A model generated the notes under the pieces. That model did no database searches and had not been told where the DNA came from. It saw nothing but the letters and a program-made list of their open reading frames with translations. From the NCBI GenBank assembly GCA_022559845.1, contig CM040128.1:224735643-224799642 (forward strand): a stretch of DNA of 64,000 nt, written 5' to 3'. This document shows, in pieces, positions 21,092-32,569 of this stretch; position 1 is the first letter of the stretch; the number at the start of each line of letters is the position of its first letter. The DNA comes from Amorphophallus konjac. Lineage: Eukaryota; Streptophyta; Magnoliopsida; Alismatales; Araceae. The position numbers and the translations under genes were made by a program.

Positions 21092-21842
21092 GAGAATGAG
21101 ATTAGGGGTTGAGAATGGAGATGAGAAATGGAAGAGGGAGAAGGAAGATGAGAAGAGAAGTCACGGTTTGGGAGAAAGTAGCAGAGAATGGAGGAAGAAG
21201 AAGGTGAATAATGGAAGGGAAGAAGAAAAATTGAAAGTCAGGCGGTTGCATTCAAAAAGAATTAATGCCGTGAGATGTATCGTTATTTTACTGATTGACG
21301 CCCGTGCGCGCAGGCGCTGATTAGTAGAATTTTTGAAATTTTTAAAATTAATTGTAATTGACGACTGAGTTCAAGGCGCTATTTCTAGATTCAACGACAG
21401 CAGACAAAGTCGTCATTTCACATTGCATGAGAAATTGTAACTGTCATCAGAGCAATGATGAGATGAATATGATTGATAGGACGAGTGTAATTATTATTTG
21501 TGATTGACGACAAGATACAAATGCATCATTTGATTAAGGAGTGACTTGTTTTAGTGTGTTATTTCATGAAATTAAGTGAATATCTGAAAAGAATTTAAAG
21601 GAATCAAGGCCCACTTGTTGAAGCGTCATTTAATTAAAGTCCGTTTGCGAAGGCGCCAATCATGGATTTATTATTTATTTTAAGGAAATTAATAAAGCTA
21701 TTGGCGACGAGGTTAAGGGCGTTATTTGATGAATTAGCGGCTTGATGGCCGTCGTGGCTTAGAACAGAGAGACAGAATTGAACAGAATTATGAAGAATTG
21801 ATCATTCTAAGTGCTTTCTTTGGCTCAATTAAGGGAGAATCC
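21092..21842. other. Spacer between the two antisense genes of TAT-A
   Basis: 21092-21290 is the presumed 5' UTR of the PMD-like gene on the minus strand (CT-rich there); no clear TATA box was found. 21291-21760 holds TGACG/CGTCA palindromes (for example GATTGACGCCCGTGCGCGCAGGCGCTGATT). No gene. Confidence 0.5.
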
Positions 21843-21848
21843 TTTATT
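21843..21848 (-). terminator. Poly(A) signal AATAAA of second antisense gene
   Basis: AATAAA on the minus strand lies 26 nt past the stop codon at 21874 and is the last element of a gene structure that starts with a TATA box near 23410. Confidence 0.5.
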
Positions 21849-21873
21849 TCATTAAAATAAAAGCATCATTACA

Positions 21874-23294
21874 TCAATGAGCCACTTTGGGTCTCAATCC
21901 CCTAAGAGCTATTACATATATTTTCCATTGCTCTTTGTCTTCTTCAATCCTCTCCATGGGTTGATGTAGCTTGCCGATTCTCCATAGAGCTTGGATAGTC
22001 TTGATCTCCTCCTCATCTTCATTAGAACCAAGGTCCCTCCTCTTGATAGGTGGGAGGTGAGATGCTTCTTCAAAGTGATGATGTGGAAGGCCAATTTGTG
22101 GTAGGCACCGGTGAGCATTGTAGAGGATTAGCTCGGTGGCGCCCACTAGTCGAAGTTCCACTCCCGATGAGAGTCGTGTGCAGATGTCTTGGGTTTTAAG
22201 GAACCCCGGTGCACATGTGAAGAGATTTTTAGGCATTACTTTTAGGTGCTCTCTCCATTCCACTCTCTTCTTCACCTTTGGTACCCTGTTCACCACTCTC
22301 TCACATAATCCTAGTGAGCCCGTCATGTAGTGATGTGGACTCCTAGAAAAAATTCAAGATGCTTGTTGAGCTTCCTCACATGGGTCAAATTTCAAATGTA
22401 GATCTACTCAACTAGAAAACAAAAGCATAGATCCATATAAAGGCCTCCCCATAGCCGCCGAGGTGAGCCCACTATAGAGATAGGCTAGCACCGCCGGTCC
22501 TATTCTCTCTCCTTCCCATATGCTAGGAATAGCACTTAATTGCTCTTATTCTAGAAAGTCCTCCAATGAAGGGAAGAGAAGTGCTCCCACCAAATATATC
22601 ACAAAGGCTTTCATTACCTTCTCTAGTTCATCGTCCTTGGCTTGATCCATCCTCTTGTAGACCCATGCCGCAAGCTTCATGAGGTTGATTCCCCTGGTAA
22701 CCTTGATTTGATTCACCATGTTGGAGCTTGGAATCAAGCTTGATAGAACTTCATGTGCACTCATGCTCCTTGTCATGTGTGCCATCTTCTCTTCATCTCC
22801 TTGCTTCATCCTTTTCGAGCCTAGGAGCATCTCTGCTTCTTCTAGGAGTATGGTAGCGTCAAAGGTGGAGAATAGGAAGGTGTGTGTGATAGGATGCCAT
22901 ATTTTTATGAGGGCTCCCATGGCGGCCCAATCTAGGTGTACATTGTCATAATGTTTGGCATGGGTTACTAAGCCTAGAAGGTGCCACCTAGAGAGGTAAG
23001 TCCTCATGTCTAGGGAGAGTTTAGAAAGAAGGAGGGGTAGCCACTTATTCTTGGTGAATCTTCTTGCCCCCGGAATGTTTGGGTAATCCTGAAAATAAAA
23101 GAAGAAGAAGAGAGGGGAGAAAGAAGATCATGATTGGAATCTAGGAAGAGAAGGGGTAGAATAGAAGTCAATTTCAAAATCTTGATACTTACTTGATTCA
23201 TAGCAATTCTTCCATTGATATGGCCTGTAATTTTTGATATCCAAGGTAATCCAATCTTGGATTTCTTCAGAGGTCGTTGCATCATCCTATCCAT
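21874..23294 (-). pseudogene. Second antisense gene of TAT-A, DUF7745-like (broken)
   Basis: Exon 1 is 23193-23294 (MDRMMQRPLKKSKIG, 34 codons) with donor CAA|GTAAGT; exon 2 starts at 23088 after TTTTCAG| and keeps one frame to 21874 (405 codons). Exon 2 has WAAMGALIKIWHPITHTFLF, ILLEEAEMLLGS, VIYLVGALLFPSLEDFL, IGPAVLAYLYSGLTSAAMG, then VEWREHLKVMPK. This order (W..I.AL...W.P.T.TF, EE...LLG, Y..LLFPS..DF, AVLA..Y..L) is typical of plant DUF7745 proteins, which are related to plant mobile domain proteins and often found with transposable elements. Stops at about 22546, 22403 and 22369 break it. The role is unknown; the family call is from motif memory. Confidence 0.6.
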
Positions 23295-23406
23295 CTTCTT
23301 CTCTCTGTTGAAAACAAGTCCATGTTCTCTGTTCTGCTGCGGTTCTCTATTTCAGTCTCAGTGCTCAGTTCTCAGCTTGATGTGTATTTAGCAGAGAGGC
23401 CGTCCC

Positions 23407-23416
23407 TTTTTATAAT
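23407..23416 (-). promoter_or_regulatory. TATA box of second antisense gene
   Basis: ATTATAAAAAGG on the minus strand lies about 115 nt upstream of the ATG at 23294, a normal plant TATA-to-ATG spacing. It supports transcription of the gene from its own promoter, opposite to the LTR transcript. Confidence 0.55.
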
Positions 23417-23424
23417 TGATGAAG

Positions 23425-24732
23425 CCCTGGCGAGTGATTGATGGGGCGCAGTTCAAGTTTAAGTAGAGATAGGGCTCTGGAGCTTTGTTTTCGAACATGG
23501 AAAGGGGTGTCGGAATTTGCAGTTAATTAACGATAGAGACATTGTCGTCATTTTATTGAATAGCGACATAGGAGGTGTCGTCATTTATTTAACGCCTTCT
23601 CACACAGGCGTCATTTTCAGTCCTATTCCAAATTGAACATTGATAGTAATTAGCGACACTATGGCTATCGTCATTTGGCTTTCTAGCGCCCCAGTGCGAA
23701 GTCGTCATTTCTTGAGATTTATATTGAGAATTATTGAAGTTATTGGATGAGCTTACACACTTATATCTTAATGAATTGATCATGTTATGAATTTTGTTGA
23801 GCTAATGATCTTTGAGTGCAGAAAAGAACATGTTATGTAGGTCTCGAGGCGTTTAGATATCTTCTTTGGTAACATCATTTCATCTTTTGTATCATCTTCA
23901 TGTATGCATTATTACTATATGGTATCTACTCTATATAACATATCAAGGACCTTGTGGTTCTGATGAACCTGAAATTTGAGTTCCCTTTCATCAAAAATAG
24001 TGATAGTTCCAGGGGAGTCTTGATCACACGGATAGGCCGTTGGGTCATCTAAGGTTTGGGACGACGATTCCACTTTTTGAGTTGATGCATGGATAAACGG
24101 GCTTCAGCTTAGTATCAATTCAGAGATCTGGATTCCTGACCGAGTCTGGATGGTTTACCAATATTATCCTTGATTATTTTCTATTTTTAGTTTGTTTTAA
24201 TCTTTTTCCTTTAGCCCAACATGCATCATGTAGGACTTTGAGCTTTAATGATGAAGATCCTCATATTAAGCTAGTAATGAGGGCCGCTTGCTCTTAATTT
24301 AAGTTGACATGAGATATTCCATTCAAAATCGAGTACTATGTTCTCCTTGAAGCTGCTCAGGCTATTTCCTTGGAAGCATTCATTCACTGGATTTCTACCT
24401 CGCTTCACTTTATTTTTCTACAAACTCACCTTGGTTGTAGCACGTCCATGTTGGCTGGTAACCGCTCTCCAAAGGTGTCTTTCCTTTTGTGCCCGCGTGC
24501 ACATTTTGTTTATTAGTTTAGTTCATTCATCCAGTCAGTTGATGCGTTCCCGTGAACATCTGAGGTTGTTTCATTCAGAACTGTGGAAAGGTTTTCAACG
24601 CTTAGTGTTGGAGGTGTGTCACATCACACCTTGGCATCTACTTTTCAGTCCGTTCTTACTTCGTTCCGCTTGTTGCACTTTCGCCTCATTCCGTCTCACC
24701 CCCTTGCAAAGCAGACGCCAAGGCGGGACAGC
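23425..24732 (+). other. TAT-A 3' noncoding region
   Basis: 23523-23711 holds more TGACG/CGTCA palindromes. The remainder up to the 3' LTR has no convincing gene; the open frame at 24338-24763 has no recognisable domain and crosses into the LTR. The bases before the LTR (gccaaggcgggacagc) are only weakly purine-rich, so a polypurine tract cannot be defined well. Confidence 0.5.
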
Positions 24733-26055
24733 TGTAGACACGCTAAAATTTATACTATGTTGAGTAAATCTCATGTCACCACGTGATGCCCCAAAGTGGA
24801 CTTCAATATTGGCTTAATATGAAGTTTTTTCTAATTTTTCTATCGTATTTGTAATTCACGACCGTCAGCAGGGCGTCATTTAATTGATGGCTCTAGGGGT
24901 GTCGTTAGTTCAACAATTCATGACCGCGCGCGCGGTCGTCATTTCCTGATTTTTACAAATTCCATTCAAAATTAAATTCAAGGAATTGACGTCAGCTTCT
25001 AAGGCGCTGATTAATTGACGCCCTTCCATGAAGGTGTCATTTCCTATTTTTTTAAATATGGAAAGTTGTTTATTTCTAAAATTAACCCAGAAATTAGCGG
25101 CTGCGTGTGCGGTCGTCATTTCAATCAGCGACCACCTTGATGTCATCATTTAAGCTTCCGTGTCTGTTTCTGCTGTTGCTTCCCTACAGATGAATCTTTC
25201 TATCTTTTGATCTTAATCCTTTCCTTGGAAATCAATCCATATTCTGGAAGTTTATATCTAGTTTTAATCCCATTAGAACTAGATTTTAAGCTCTATAATT
25301 TCCCTTCTTTGAAGGCCACCCGCGACAGAGAGGAAGGATTCTAACACAGAGAGAGACCCTTTTTCGTAAGAGAGAGAGTTTCTTTTAGTCTTGTTAACAA
25401 GTCTCCTGCAGTTCTCCTTTTTATGGCGATTTTCCTCCCACGGTGGTGGTCTTCCTCCGACGCTTCTTCCTACGGCTGAAGCTCTCTTTGTTTCTCCCTT
25501 ACTGCTACAGCAACAGCAGAATGGCACCCTTCTCTTTTAGTTTTTTTTCTCATCTTACGCATCCCTCTTTCTAGCCATCTTTGCTAGAAGTATTCTCTAC
25601 ATATCGCATATTACTATTTTGCATCCATAGTATATATCTAATACCTTTTACTCGTCTTAGGGTTTAAACAAAACACACAAGGTGTGTTCATGTTTATGTT
25701 GCACAGTATTATTTCCTTAGAGCATTGATACTACACTTTGGCTAATCCATCTTGTTTGTTTGTCTTTGCTTGTCTTACCAGGGTAATCAATATAAGAACC
25801 CCCTTCATCGACCGACCGGTAGAAGGAGGAAGGAAGGACTCACAATCTCACCCGCTTCTTCACAAGGTACATGCGATCATCTCTTATTTTTTGTGGTAAC
25901 CCCTCTGGCGATCACCCTCCTTAGAGCATCACATGCTCCTTTTATTCTCTTTTCTTTTATTTCCCACATATCATGCTTAGTTTATCCATCTTTTCTTAAT
26001 TTCCCTTAGGAAATTAAATTTTATTTTATTTTAATGTCTATGTGACACGTTCACA
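24733..26055 (+). repeat. TAT-A 3' LTR
   Basis: 1,323 bp, TGTAGACACGCTAAAAT to GACACGTTCACA, matching 2946-4269 with scattered substitutions and small indels. It retains the palindrome array (24855-25150) and the better copy of the possible LTR intron (25682-25781). Confidence 0.93.
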
Positions 26056-26389
26056 GGAGGGAGTCCTATTGAATGAATTTGGCATTGGGATTGGGGTTGT
26101 AGATCTCCTTGGAATGGATTGAGCATTGAGATGTAATTTTCCTTGGGAAGCTAGAGTAATCAAATAGTTAGGGGAGTATCGAGACAGCACCCTAGCTAGC
26201 TCTTGGTCTTCCTTTGGGGAGATTGATGGGGTTTTGACATTGATCGACTCTTGACTTTCAGAGGATGATTCTTCACTACTTGAGCTTTGGCGTATCTTTC
26301 ACGGCATCAAGCCGGGTTTGTGTGTCATAAAATTCAAAATCATCCTCGTCAACAGCATGCATGTTAGAATAACATTGAGCCATCGCCAT
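26056..26389 (-). pseudogene. OLD element: 5' end of gag
   Basis: Starts at the ATG at 26389 (MAMAQCYSNMHAVDEDDFEF) and reads towards the TAT-A insertion at 26055, continuing at 2945. An early stop follows about 37 codons in, so it is broken. 26056-26060 is the right copy of the TAT-A target duplication (ggagg). Confidence 0.6.
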
Positions 26390-27247
26390 TATAACTCAAC
26401 CTATTTAATTTCAAAGATTCAAGTAGAATTTTAAGACCAATTAGGATTTAATTTATTATGTCTAACAACAAGCAAGCAAGCATGTATTCCCACCATGCGC
26501 CCTAACAATTTTAGTTTAGGTTAATCCGGAGATTAGTTGAAATTGAATTTGTTCCCTCTTAGATGAGAATAAATTTTTCTAAGGAATTCAAGGCCAAACT
26601 CCGAGATAATCCTAAGACAAATCTCACTCAAACCCTTTAGGAAATCTAATAGGACTTCAAAGGTACAACCTGCCCAGTGACCGTGTGGGAAACCCCAGAT
26701 CGCGGGGACTCACGGAGGTTCCCAATTGAAAAGGACTAGTTACACCCGAGTGGGAATCGCCGGGTGAAGAGTCCAAATCAATGGGATGGTGTTCCTAATA
26801 TGTGTGATGCCGGCTCTTCTAAGCCCACCTCAGACTCAATCCTGCAATGTTAGAACACAGAACCAAGAATATGCAAAAAAAACAAGGATATGAAAAATAG
26901 AAGCTAAACTACGCAGAAAGGACTGAAATGGATGCAAAAACATGAATCGAAGAAGGCCAAGTCGATGGCCACTTAGAGAACATGGGCTTCCAGGTATCTG
27001 CCCACCTAGGGACCTAAAAGGCTAGGTCTTTGGCCTTCTAGAAGTGGTGGGCCGCCAGGTCTCTAGCCGCCTTGAGGCTAGGGTGGCCAGAAACCTGGCC
27101 GCCTCCTGTTTTGGCCCCGCAGGTCCGCCAAGCACAAACAGGCGCAGAGAGCAACTAAAAATGAAAAATAAAAATGGGAAAAGGCTGTTTCTTGGAAAAT
27201 GAATGTAGTAAACTTTAATCTAAAGACTCACAGTGAGCAACTAGCAT
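26390..27247 (-). other. Leader of the OLD element
   Basis: Noncoding between primer site and gag on the minus strand. It contains the conserved leader motif at 26655-26720 and GGCGGCCAG/CTGGCCGCC-type inverted repeats at about 26960-27125, the OLD-family version of the palindromes found in TAT-A and TAT-B. Confidence 0.6.
26655..26720 (-). promoter_or_regulatory. Conserved leader motif, OLD copy
   Basis: On the minus strand AACCTCCGTGAGTCCCCG, a GGG...CCC hairpin, then TCACTGGGCAGGTTGTACC and TTTGAAG. Same order and spacing as in TAT-A and TAT-B. Confidence 0.7.
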
Positions 27248-27263
27248 CCCATCACGATCGCCA
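27248..27263 (-). other. Primer-binding site of OLD
   Basis: TGGCGATCGTGATGGG on the minus strand, 6-7 nt inside the LTR end, close to the TAT-A/TAT-B primer site TGGCGATCACGGTGGG. Presumably the same tRNA primer. Confidence 0.6.
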
Positions 27264-27269
27264 GAAGGT

Positions 27270-28688
27270 TGTAAGTGCCAAAAAGTGGTGCCAAACGCGA
27301 TGGTGTGGGTCGTGTGCGTGGCCTCCCTCCGAACTATGATGCTGCTACCTACAGTGCACGGATTAGAAAGAAAAAAATGGTGTGATTGCCAGAGACTTAT
27401 ACTTGAGCCTCACATGGATAGAATGATCATGAACGCCTTAGGAATGGGAGATGTTGGTGCTTCCTATCCTCACTCTCAACCGGCCAAGAACAAGGAGCTC
27501 TGCGGGTCGATGATGAAGTTCCTACAAATTAACCAACAAATAACAAAAACAAACCCATTAAACTGTCAAAGTGTAGTATATGCTCAAATCAAAGAGGAAA
27601 ACATGCAAATGGGGGTGACCGTATCGAGAGGGGGGCGGGAAGGGGGATGGCCGAGACTTTCGACCATCCACCTTCCCTATGTTTTGGATTGAAAAACCTC
27701 TTTAAAAGTATGATCTAGGCAAATATATCATGCATGAATGTATTAAAATGAAGGGAGAAAGATGGGGTTTTTCTGTAGACCAACAGGAGGGCGACCAAAC
27801 AGGTGGCCGCTCAGAGGTGGTGGGTGGCCATGTCGATGACCGCCACTTGGAACCAGGACTCTCCCGTCGTAGAGCTCTTCGACTTTGAGTTATGCTTCCA
27901 AGGGAAGGTTGGGGAAGGGGCTCTCGTGCTCACAGCCCTCTAGCTCACAAACTTGTAGCCTCTCCTCCTCCAAAAAATGTCCAACCCCCCGTCTCCATGA
28001 GATGGTCTAAACGGGGTTTTTGTATGTGGGGGATTTCCCTCCATGAAAAACCATTTAAAAATAGATTCCCATTGATTTTTGACCCATTCTAAGGTGAGAT
28101 TACGTTAGACTACGTGCGCCTCGACCTCCCGAGTGGGAGTGGTTGCGGAGGACGTGCCCAGAGTGGGCAGATCGTGGAGTTGATGGGCGGTTGACAGGAG
28201 GCGGCCAAGGTTCTGGCCGCCCAAAGGGAGTTGGGCAGCTAGGTCGATGGCCTTCTTGAGGAACTGGGCGGCCAGCTATGTGGCCACCTTGGGATGTGGG
28301 TGGCCAGCTCTATGGCCACCCTGGAATGGGCTGGGGGGCTAGGTCTCTGGCCGCCTTGGGTTGGGGGCGGACAACAAAGTGGCCTTGCAGGTGAGTGAGG
28401 ACGGTCAGCACCCTAGCCTTCTAGCAAGCTGGGCGGCCAACTATGTGGCCTTCTTGGAGATAGGGGCGGCCAGGAAGGTGGCCTTCTAGGGGTTTGAGCG
28501 AAATGTATATATAGCACCTCAAAAAAATCACTTCTATGATGGCTAGATATGGTTGGATCCGTGAAGGGATAGGGTGGAGCCTACCTAAACAAGGATGAGA
28601 CCCCACACTCCCAATCAACCAAGGAAAAGGTGTCACTTCTATGATGGCTCGACAAGGTCCGCGAGATGTCCGAAATTAGGCGTCTATA
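27270..28688 (-). repeat. 5' LTR of OLD with GGCGGCC palindromes
   Basis: Inner end (CACTTACA) adjoins the primer site. The outer end is tentative: TATAGACGCCTAATTTCGG on the minus strand near 28688 resembles the TGTAGACACGCC start of the other Tat LTRs. A TATA box (CTATATATACATT, about 28507-28519) is followed in transcript order by a run of GGCGGCCAG.../...TGGCCGCC inverted repeats (about 27780-28490). The inner 170 bp recur at 880-1052. Confidence 0.55.
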
Positions 28689-28801
28689 GACGGATGATCG
28701 CCCGGGTTGGCACCTCCCCGTGACGACTCCGCTTGCACTTCCAACTATTTGAATGTCTAGGTATGTTCTGTCCTCTCATTCAATTGTCTCTTTAGGATCT
28801 C
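28689..28801. other. Short spacer between OLD and GYP-7
   Basis: About 110 bp with no recognised feature; possibly the sequence flanking the OLD insertion. Confidence 0.4.
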
Positions 28802-30355
28802 TGATGCGGGATGGGATGCGACTCGACACCGATTTGATGCGAACCTGGGACTCTAGGTGACGACGCGACACAACCTGCAACGATGCGACCAACGTGACAC
28901 CAACAGAGTTCCAAAAGAGGAGGATATGTCCTCAACAAGAGACACGAGCTCGCGGATGTCCCTAAGTGAGGGAAACGTGTGGATCTGCATGGTTGAGAAA
29001 CCGGGAATGAGTCAGGGTGGTCAACACTCCTTCATGCCCAGATCGAGTCATGAAATGGGTCACGTACACTCTCTCACAGCGGTGATATTATTTGATCGGG
29101 CTAGATATCCTATCACTCAAGCAGCGGCAATTAAACACATACGAGATAAGCAAATGCCGAGGGAGATAGAGACGATACCTCCACGCTCCAGGCGTTGGGA
29201 AGACGATCCCGGACAAGATCCGTAACTCCCGGTATAGTAAATGTAAATAATTACAGCAATGAATTTTACGGTCCACTCCACGTAGGGAGGTAAAATGCTA
29301 CAATAGTAACCCAGGAGTACCAGTCTCGGGTTGACGGGTAACAAGCTAGAAGGGCTTTCAGGCCGGAGGCGGGCTGCAGGTCCGACTCAGCACCGTTCAA
29401 ACTCATTGGACAGCAAACGCGTGCGGCTTATGGGATGGTGACTTCCGGTCATCTTCTGGCCGAGGCGGTTGACTGGGACGTTGGGAGAAGGTTCCTCTTC
29501 GATCCCTGAAGTCAGCGGCGGCTGAATCGCAGCCGACGTATATCTGGAAGAATTAATCGGTGGACTGCTCTTGACGGAAGAAGGGTAAAAATTAAACTGG
29601 AAGAAGGGGATGATGGGGGGAACCAACCATCAAAATTTGAGGTCGATCAGATGGCTGGATTAGAAGAACCAACCTGATCTTTAACCTTCTACTCTGAAAT
29701 TTATGGTTGAAGACAGCAGGCCGGAGAACGGGTTGTGGCGGCTTGTTGGCGGCTCTGATGGCGGCGGCGGCTGAGCTTCACACCTAAGGGAATGGATAGA
29801 ACTTGGAATCACTCCAAGATTTAGGACATCACACCCAGATCTGCTGCAACTCTCACAGCTGCAAGAAGGGGGGAGAGAGGGGCGCCCAAGGGCAATTGCA
29901 CAAAATGCTTTTTTTCTTCTACCAATTCTATGAAAATAATGAAATACAAGTGTTTTATAACCCTAGATAAAAGACCTTAAGTAACCTCAGATCTAGGGTT
30001 AGGGAGGGGCAATTAGGGGATAGAAGATTATTCTCCCATGTGGTCAAATTAACAAAATATAAAAAGGGGGAAAATGGGGGGTGCTTTCCTCTAATGGCCA
30101 AGTGGGAATTTTCTACCTTGGTCCAAGTCCACCTTGGACCATGGACCAGCCCCTATGGGCCCTAGAAGTTAGGTGGCCCAATGGGAGAGAGGGTGGGGGT
30201 CCCGCCGAGCCTACATGGCCTTTTGCAAAGAAACCCATTAATTCCTAATGACTAATCCATTGGCTTATAATTGCCTTACAAATGAAAACCCAATTGACTC
30301 AAGGATAAAAATGCAAACAAAAAATGTTAGATGCCTTGCTTTAATGTCCCCATCA
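28802..30355 (-). repeat. 3' LTR of GYP-7
   Basis: On the minus strand it runs from TGATGGGGACATTAAAG (30355) to GGTTCGCATC..TCCCGCATCA (28802), about 1,554 bp. Only the inner half (28802-29517) is duplicated at 32570-33285. A possible TATA box (TTATAAAACAC) lies near 29955-29965 on the minus strand. Confidence 0.6.
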
Positions 30356-32553
30356 ATTCTCCCTGAGTGGGAGAAACTCGACCCCGTCGAGTAAGGGGTG
30401 CGGCTACTCATGTGTCGCTCCTGCGGATCTGTATCTATGCTCGGGTGATCCATGTGTCATCGGATGTGGGCCGTACTCTCCACCGTACCAGGTAGCGTGG
30501 TTACGCTCCACTCCTAGTAATCGTCACCTGCTCATCCCGTATATGTTATATATGCTCACGCTACTGTGGGAATGAGGCTAGTGGTGGACACTCAGGGGTG
30601 GGGTCACTCTTAAAGGGGAAGAGGCGGCTCGAAGACTCACCGGGAGTCATCGTTGGGTCCTTGTAGGTGACTAGATCTGAGACATTGAAAGGTAGAGCTG
30701 ATCCCATATTCGTCAGGCAAGTCCACAACGTACGCATGAGATCCGACTTGCCTCACACTCAAAAGGGATTGGCACCGCGAGCTTGCATTAGACCGACTCG
30801 ACTCGACGTACGTAGACTCCCAACAGACTGTATGAAACAAAGACTTATACATGACCCTAGGCAAACCTAGACACTCATAGTAATACTATGATTGACGACG
30901 AAGAGACACAAACACAAGGGACGCACTAAGGAAGACTCGGTAAGGCTGATGGATTCCCTCTTACATACACCAGGAGTAAAGATAAGCTGACCCACAATTT
31001 GATGCCGTGAGTCTCAACCCTCGTCAACCATCTCCAGTTTGAGAAAACTCATCCTCGGGTACGGAAGTGTAAGAGGATCAGGAGGCAGGCGACAGGAAGG
31101 TAATCCGGACGTTTGGTGTAGAACATGGAAAATGGGAAGTCTGGATGTTGCCTCTAGAACGCGTGGCAGAAATCAGACCATACCGCGTCAATATAGGGCG
31201 TCGACAGTGGTACGGTAGTCACTAGCAGCTGCGCCACTGTAGGAGAGATGGGCAAAAGCGGGACGGCTGACTGCTGCTCGAGAGTGACTAGCGTGGGAGA
31301 GGTGGCAGGCTGGTCAGGTCCGTCAAGGAAAGCTGGGATGGGTGACAGCACGGGGTCGGCGGATGGCACATCCACCATGGTCAAGGTGGGCGGGGCAGAT
31401 AGCTCCGGGATGACCGATGACATAGGGGTGGCAAACAGGATAGAGTTGTTAGCTTGCGCCGTACCCTGGCCCACAAGGCACTCTTTGGGATCACTCTCTA
31501 ACCCCATGACCTTAGCGAGGTACTCCTCGGCCAACTCTTGGCCAACCTCATAACTCACTAGAATAAGCCCGGGTGGGACATCATCTTAATGGGTGTCCTC
31601 TAACATAGGGGAATGTGAAGGACACTGGTCGGGGAAATGACTACTGCCACTACAGGGGGCCACATGGGCGGGCTCCAGGAGTGGTGGCGGGCGTAATTCC
31701 GGAGGCGGAGTGGGCCGCTGGGGGTGGCTGGCTGGCGACACGGAGGTGGTCGGTTGAATGCCGTCGTGGAAGATGAACTCGCCGGGTAGGTAAGGTGGGT
31801 GTAAGGTGCAGGTCCTCCTGTCCCAGTCAATGGTCGCTCTCCTCTCTTCCAACCAAGTTGGCTCTAAAATGATGCATGGACCAGCAAGTGTGTAGATCTT
31901 GTACCATGCTCCATCGTGATACAGAACGAGACCGAAGCTTCGTTGGAACTCTAAGAAGGCTAAGCCACAGTTAAGAATAATCTCCCCGGTCTTAGAGAGA
32001 GACTCAACAATGTCCTGGGAGACACAATTAGACGACACCCTACTGATGAAGTCGATCTCCGTATGCAACCCATTAGGTAGAATGGCAGTGGACACTATAG
32101 GGCGCTGGAATGACTCGGTTGTCGGCATAGGGGTCGGATCAACCGGTGGTTGAATGATAGGTGCGAGACCCAGGGGTCGGGCCATGAGAGCCTCGAATTG
32201 GGCCACCAGGGATGACCACTTTGACACACAGTCTCGGGGAACCGCCATGGGGCTGGCGGGTAGTTGGACATGCAAACACAAGGTGACACGACAGGCTGAC
32301 TCTCTAATGAACTAGACACGACCCTAAAATAACAATTCAAAGTTGGAATGCAGACTCTGATACAAACCTAGACTCAACCAGTATCCGAAACGTGGCGGAG
32401 GTATGATCCGAAGATTGAACTCACGCAAGTGTGCTACCTTCCCAATAGGCGTAACCTATCATTCTGGGAGCACCTTTGGATATACCAGGTATAGGAATGA
32501 CATGCAATCCTAGACTTAAACCATGCTATAATAGACTACCCTAGACTCAACTT
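30356..32553 (-). pseudogene. GYP-7 internal region, coding remains of unknown function
   Basis: Two minus-strand open frames: 31586-32281 (231 codons; SKWSSLVAQFEALMARP, FGLVLYHDGAWYKIYTLAG) and 31154-31558 (134 codons). Both are Pro-rich in part and follow the primer site as a gag would, but I recognise no domain. 30356-31153 has no clear gene. The sequence near 30370 (GTCGAGTTTCTCCC on the minus strand) is the usual tail of a gypsy pol. Identity is left open. Confidence 0.4.
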
Positions 32554-32566
32554 GGCTTTGATACCA
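32554..32566 (-). other. Initiator Met-tRNA-type primer-binding site of GYP-7
   Basis: TGGTATCAAAGCC on the minus strand, three nt inside the LTR; differs by one base from the standard plant TGGTATCAGAGCC site. Confidence 0.65.
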
Positions 32567-32569
32567 ATT

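Larger units (their letters stand above)
2946..26055 (+). mobile_element. TAT-A: full-length 23.1-kb Tat-lineage Ty3/gypsy retrotransposon
   Basis: Bounded by LTRs 2946-4269 and 24733-26055 and flanked by the ggagg duplication. Internal order: primer site, 1.2-kb leader, gag, protease with G-patch, reverse transcriptase, tether, second RNase H, integrase, a noncoding stretch with a long stem-loop, and two antisense genes. The second RNase H, the lack of a chromodomain, the antisense genes downstream of pol and the great length are features known for the Tat (Ogre/Grande/Retand-like) lineage. All sense ORFs carry stops or frameshifts, so this copy is not autonomous. A copia solo LTR (16771-19273) inserted later. 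Confidence 0.93.
1053..28688 (-). mobile_element. OLD: minus-strand Tat-like Ty3/gypsy element split by TAT-A
   Basis: The element reads right to left: LTR 27270-28688, primer site 27248-27263, leader to about 26390, gag start at 26389, interruption by TAT-A (2946-26055), then gag and G-patch remains down to about 1053. Rejoining across the TAT-A target duplication gives collinear Gag. Pol and the distal LTR are absent, so it is a truncated relic and the oldest layer in the left half of the window. The span given includes the inserted TAT-A. Confidence 0.65.

Noticed and set aside
20727..21320. Plus-strand 197-codon poly-Ser/Pro frame and 119-codon Leu-rich frame
   Set aside because: Complement of the Glu/Asp-rich first exon of the antisense PMD-like gene; low complexity only.
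24338..24763. Plus-strand 141-codon frame before the TAT-A 3' LTR
   Set aside because: No domain, runs into the LTR and has no counterpart elsewhere.
28802..29517. A complete 713-bp LTR pair (28802-29514, 32570-33282)
   Set aside because: The ends look like TG...CA, but three more bases match and the pol tail plus polypurine tract lie at 30356, so the left LTR more likely extends to 30355 and the right one is truncated.
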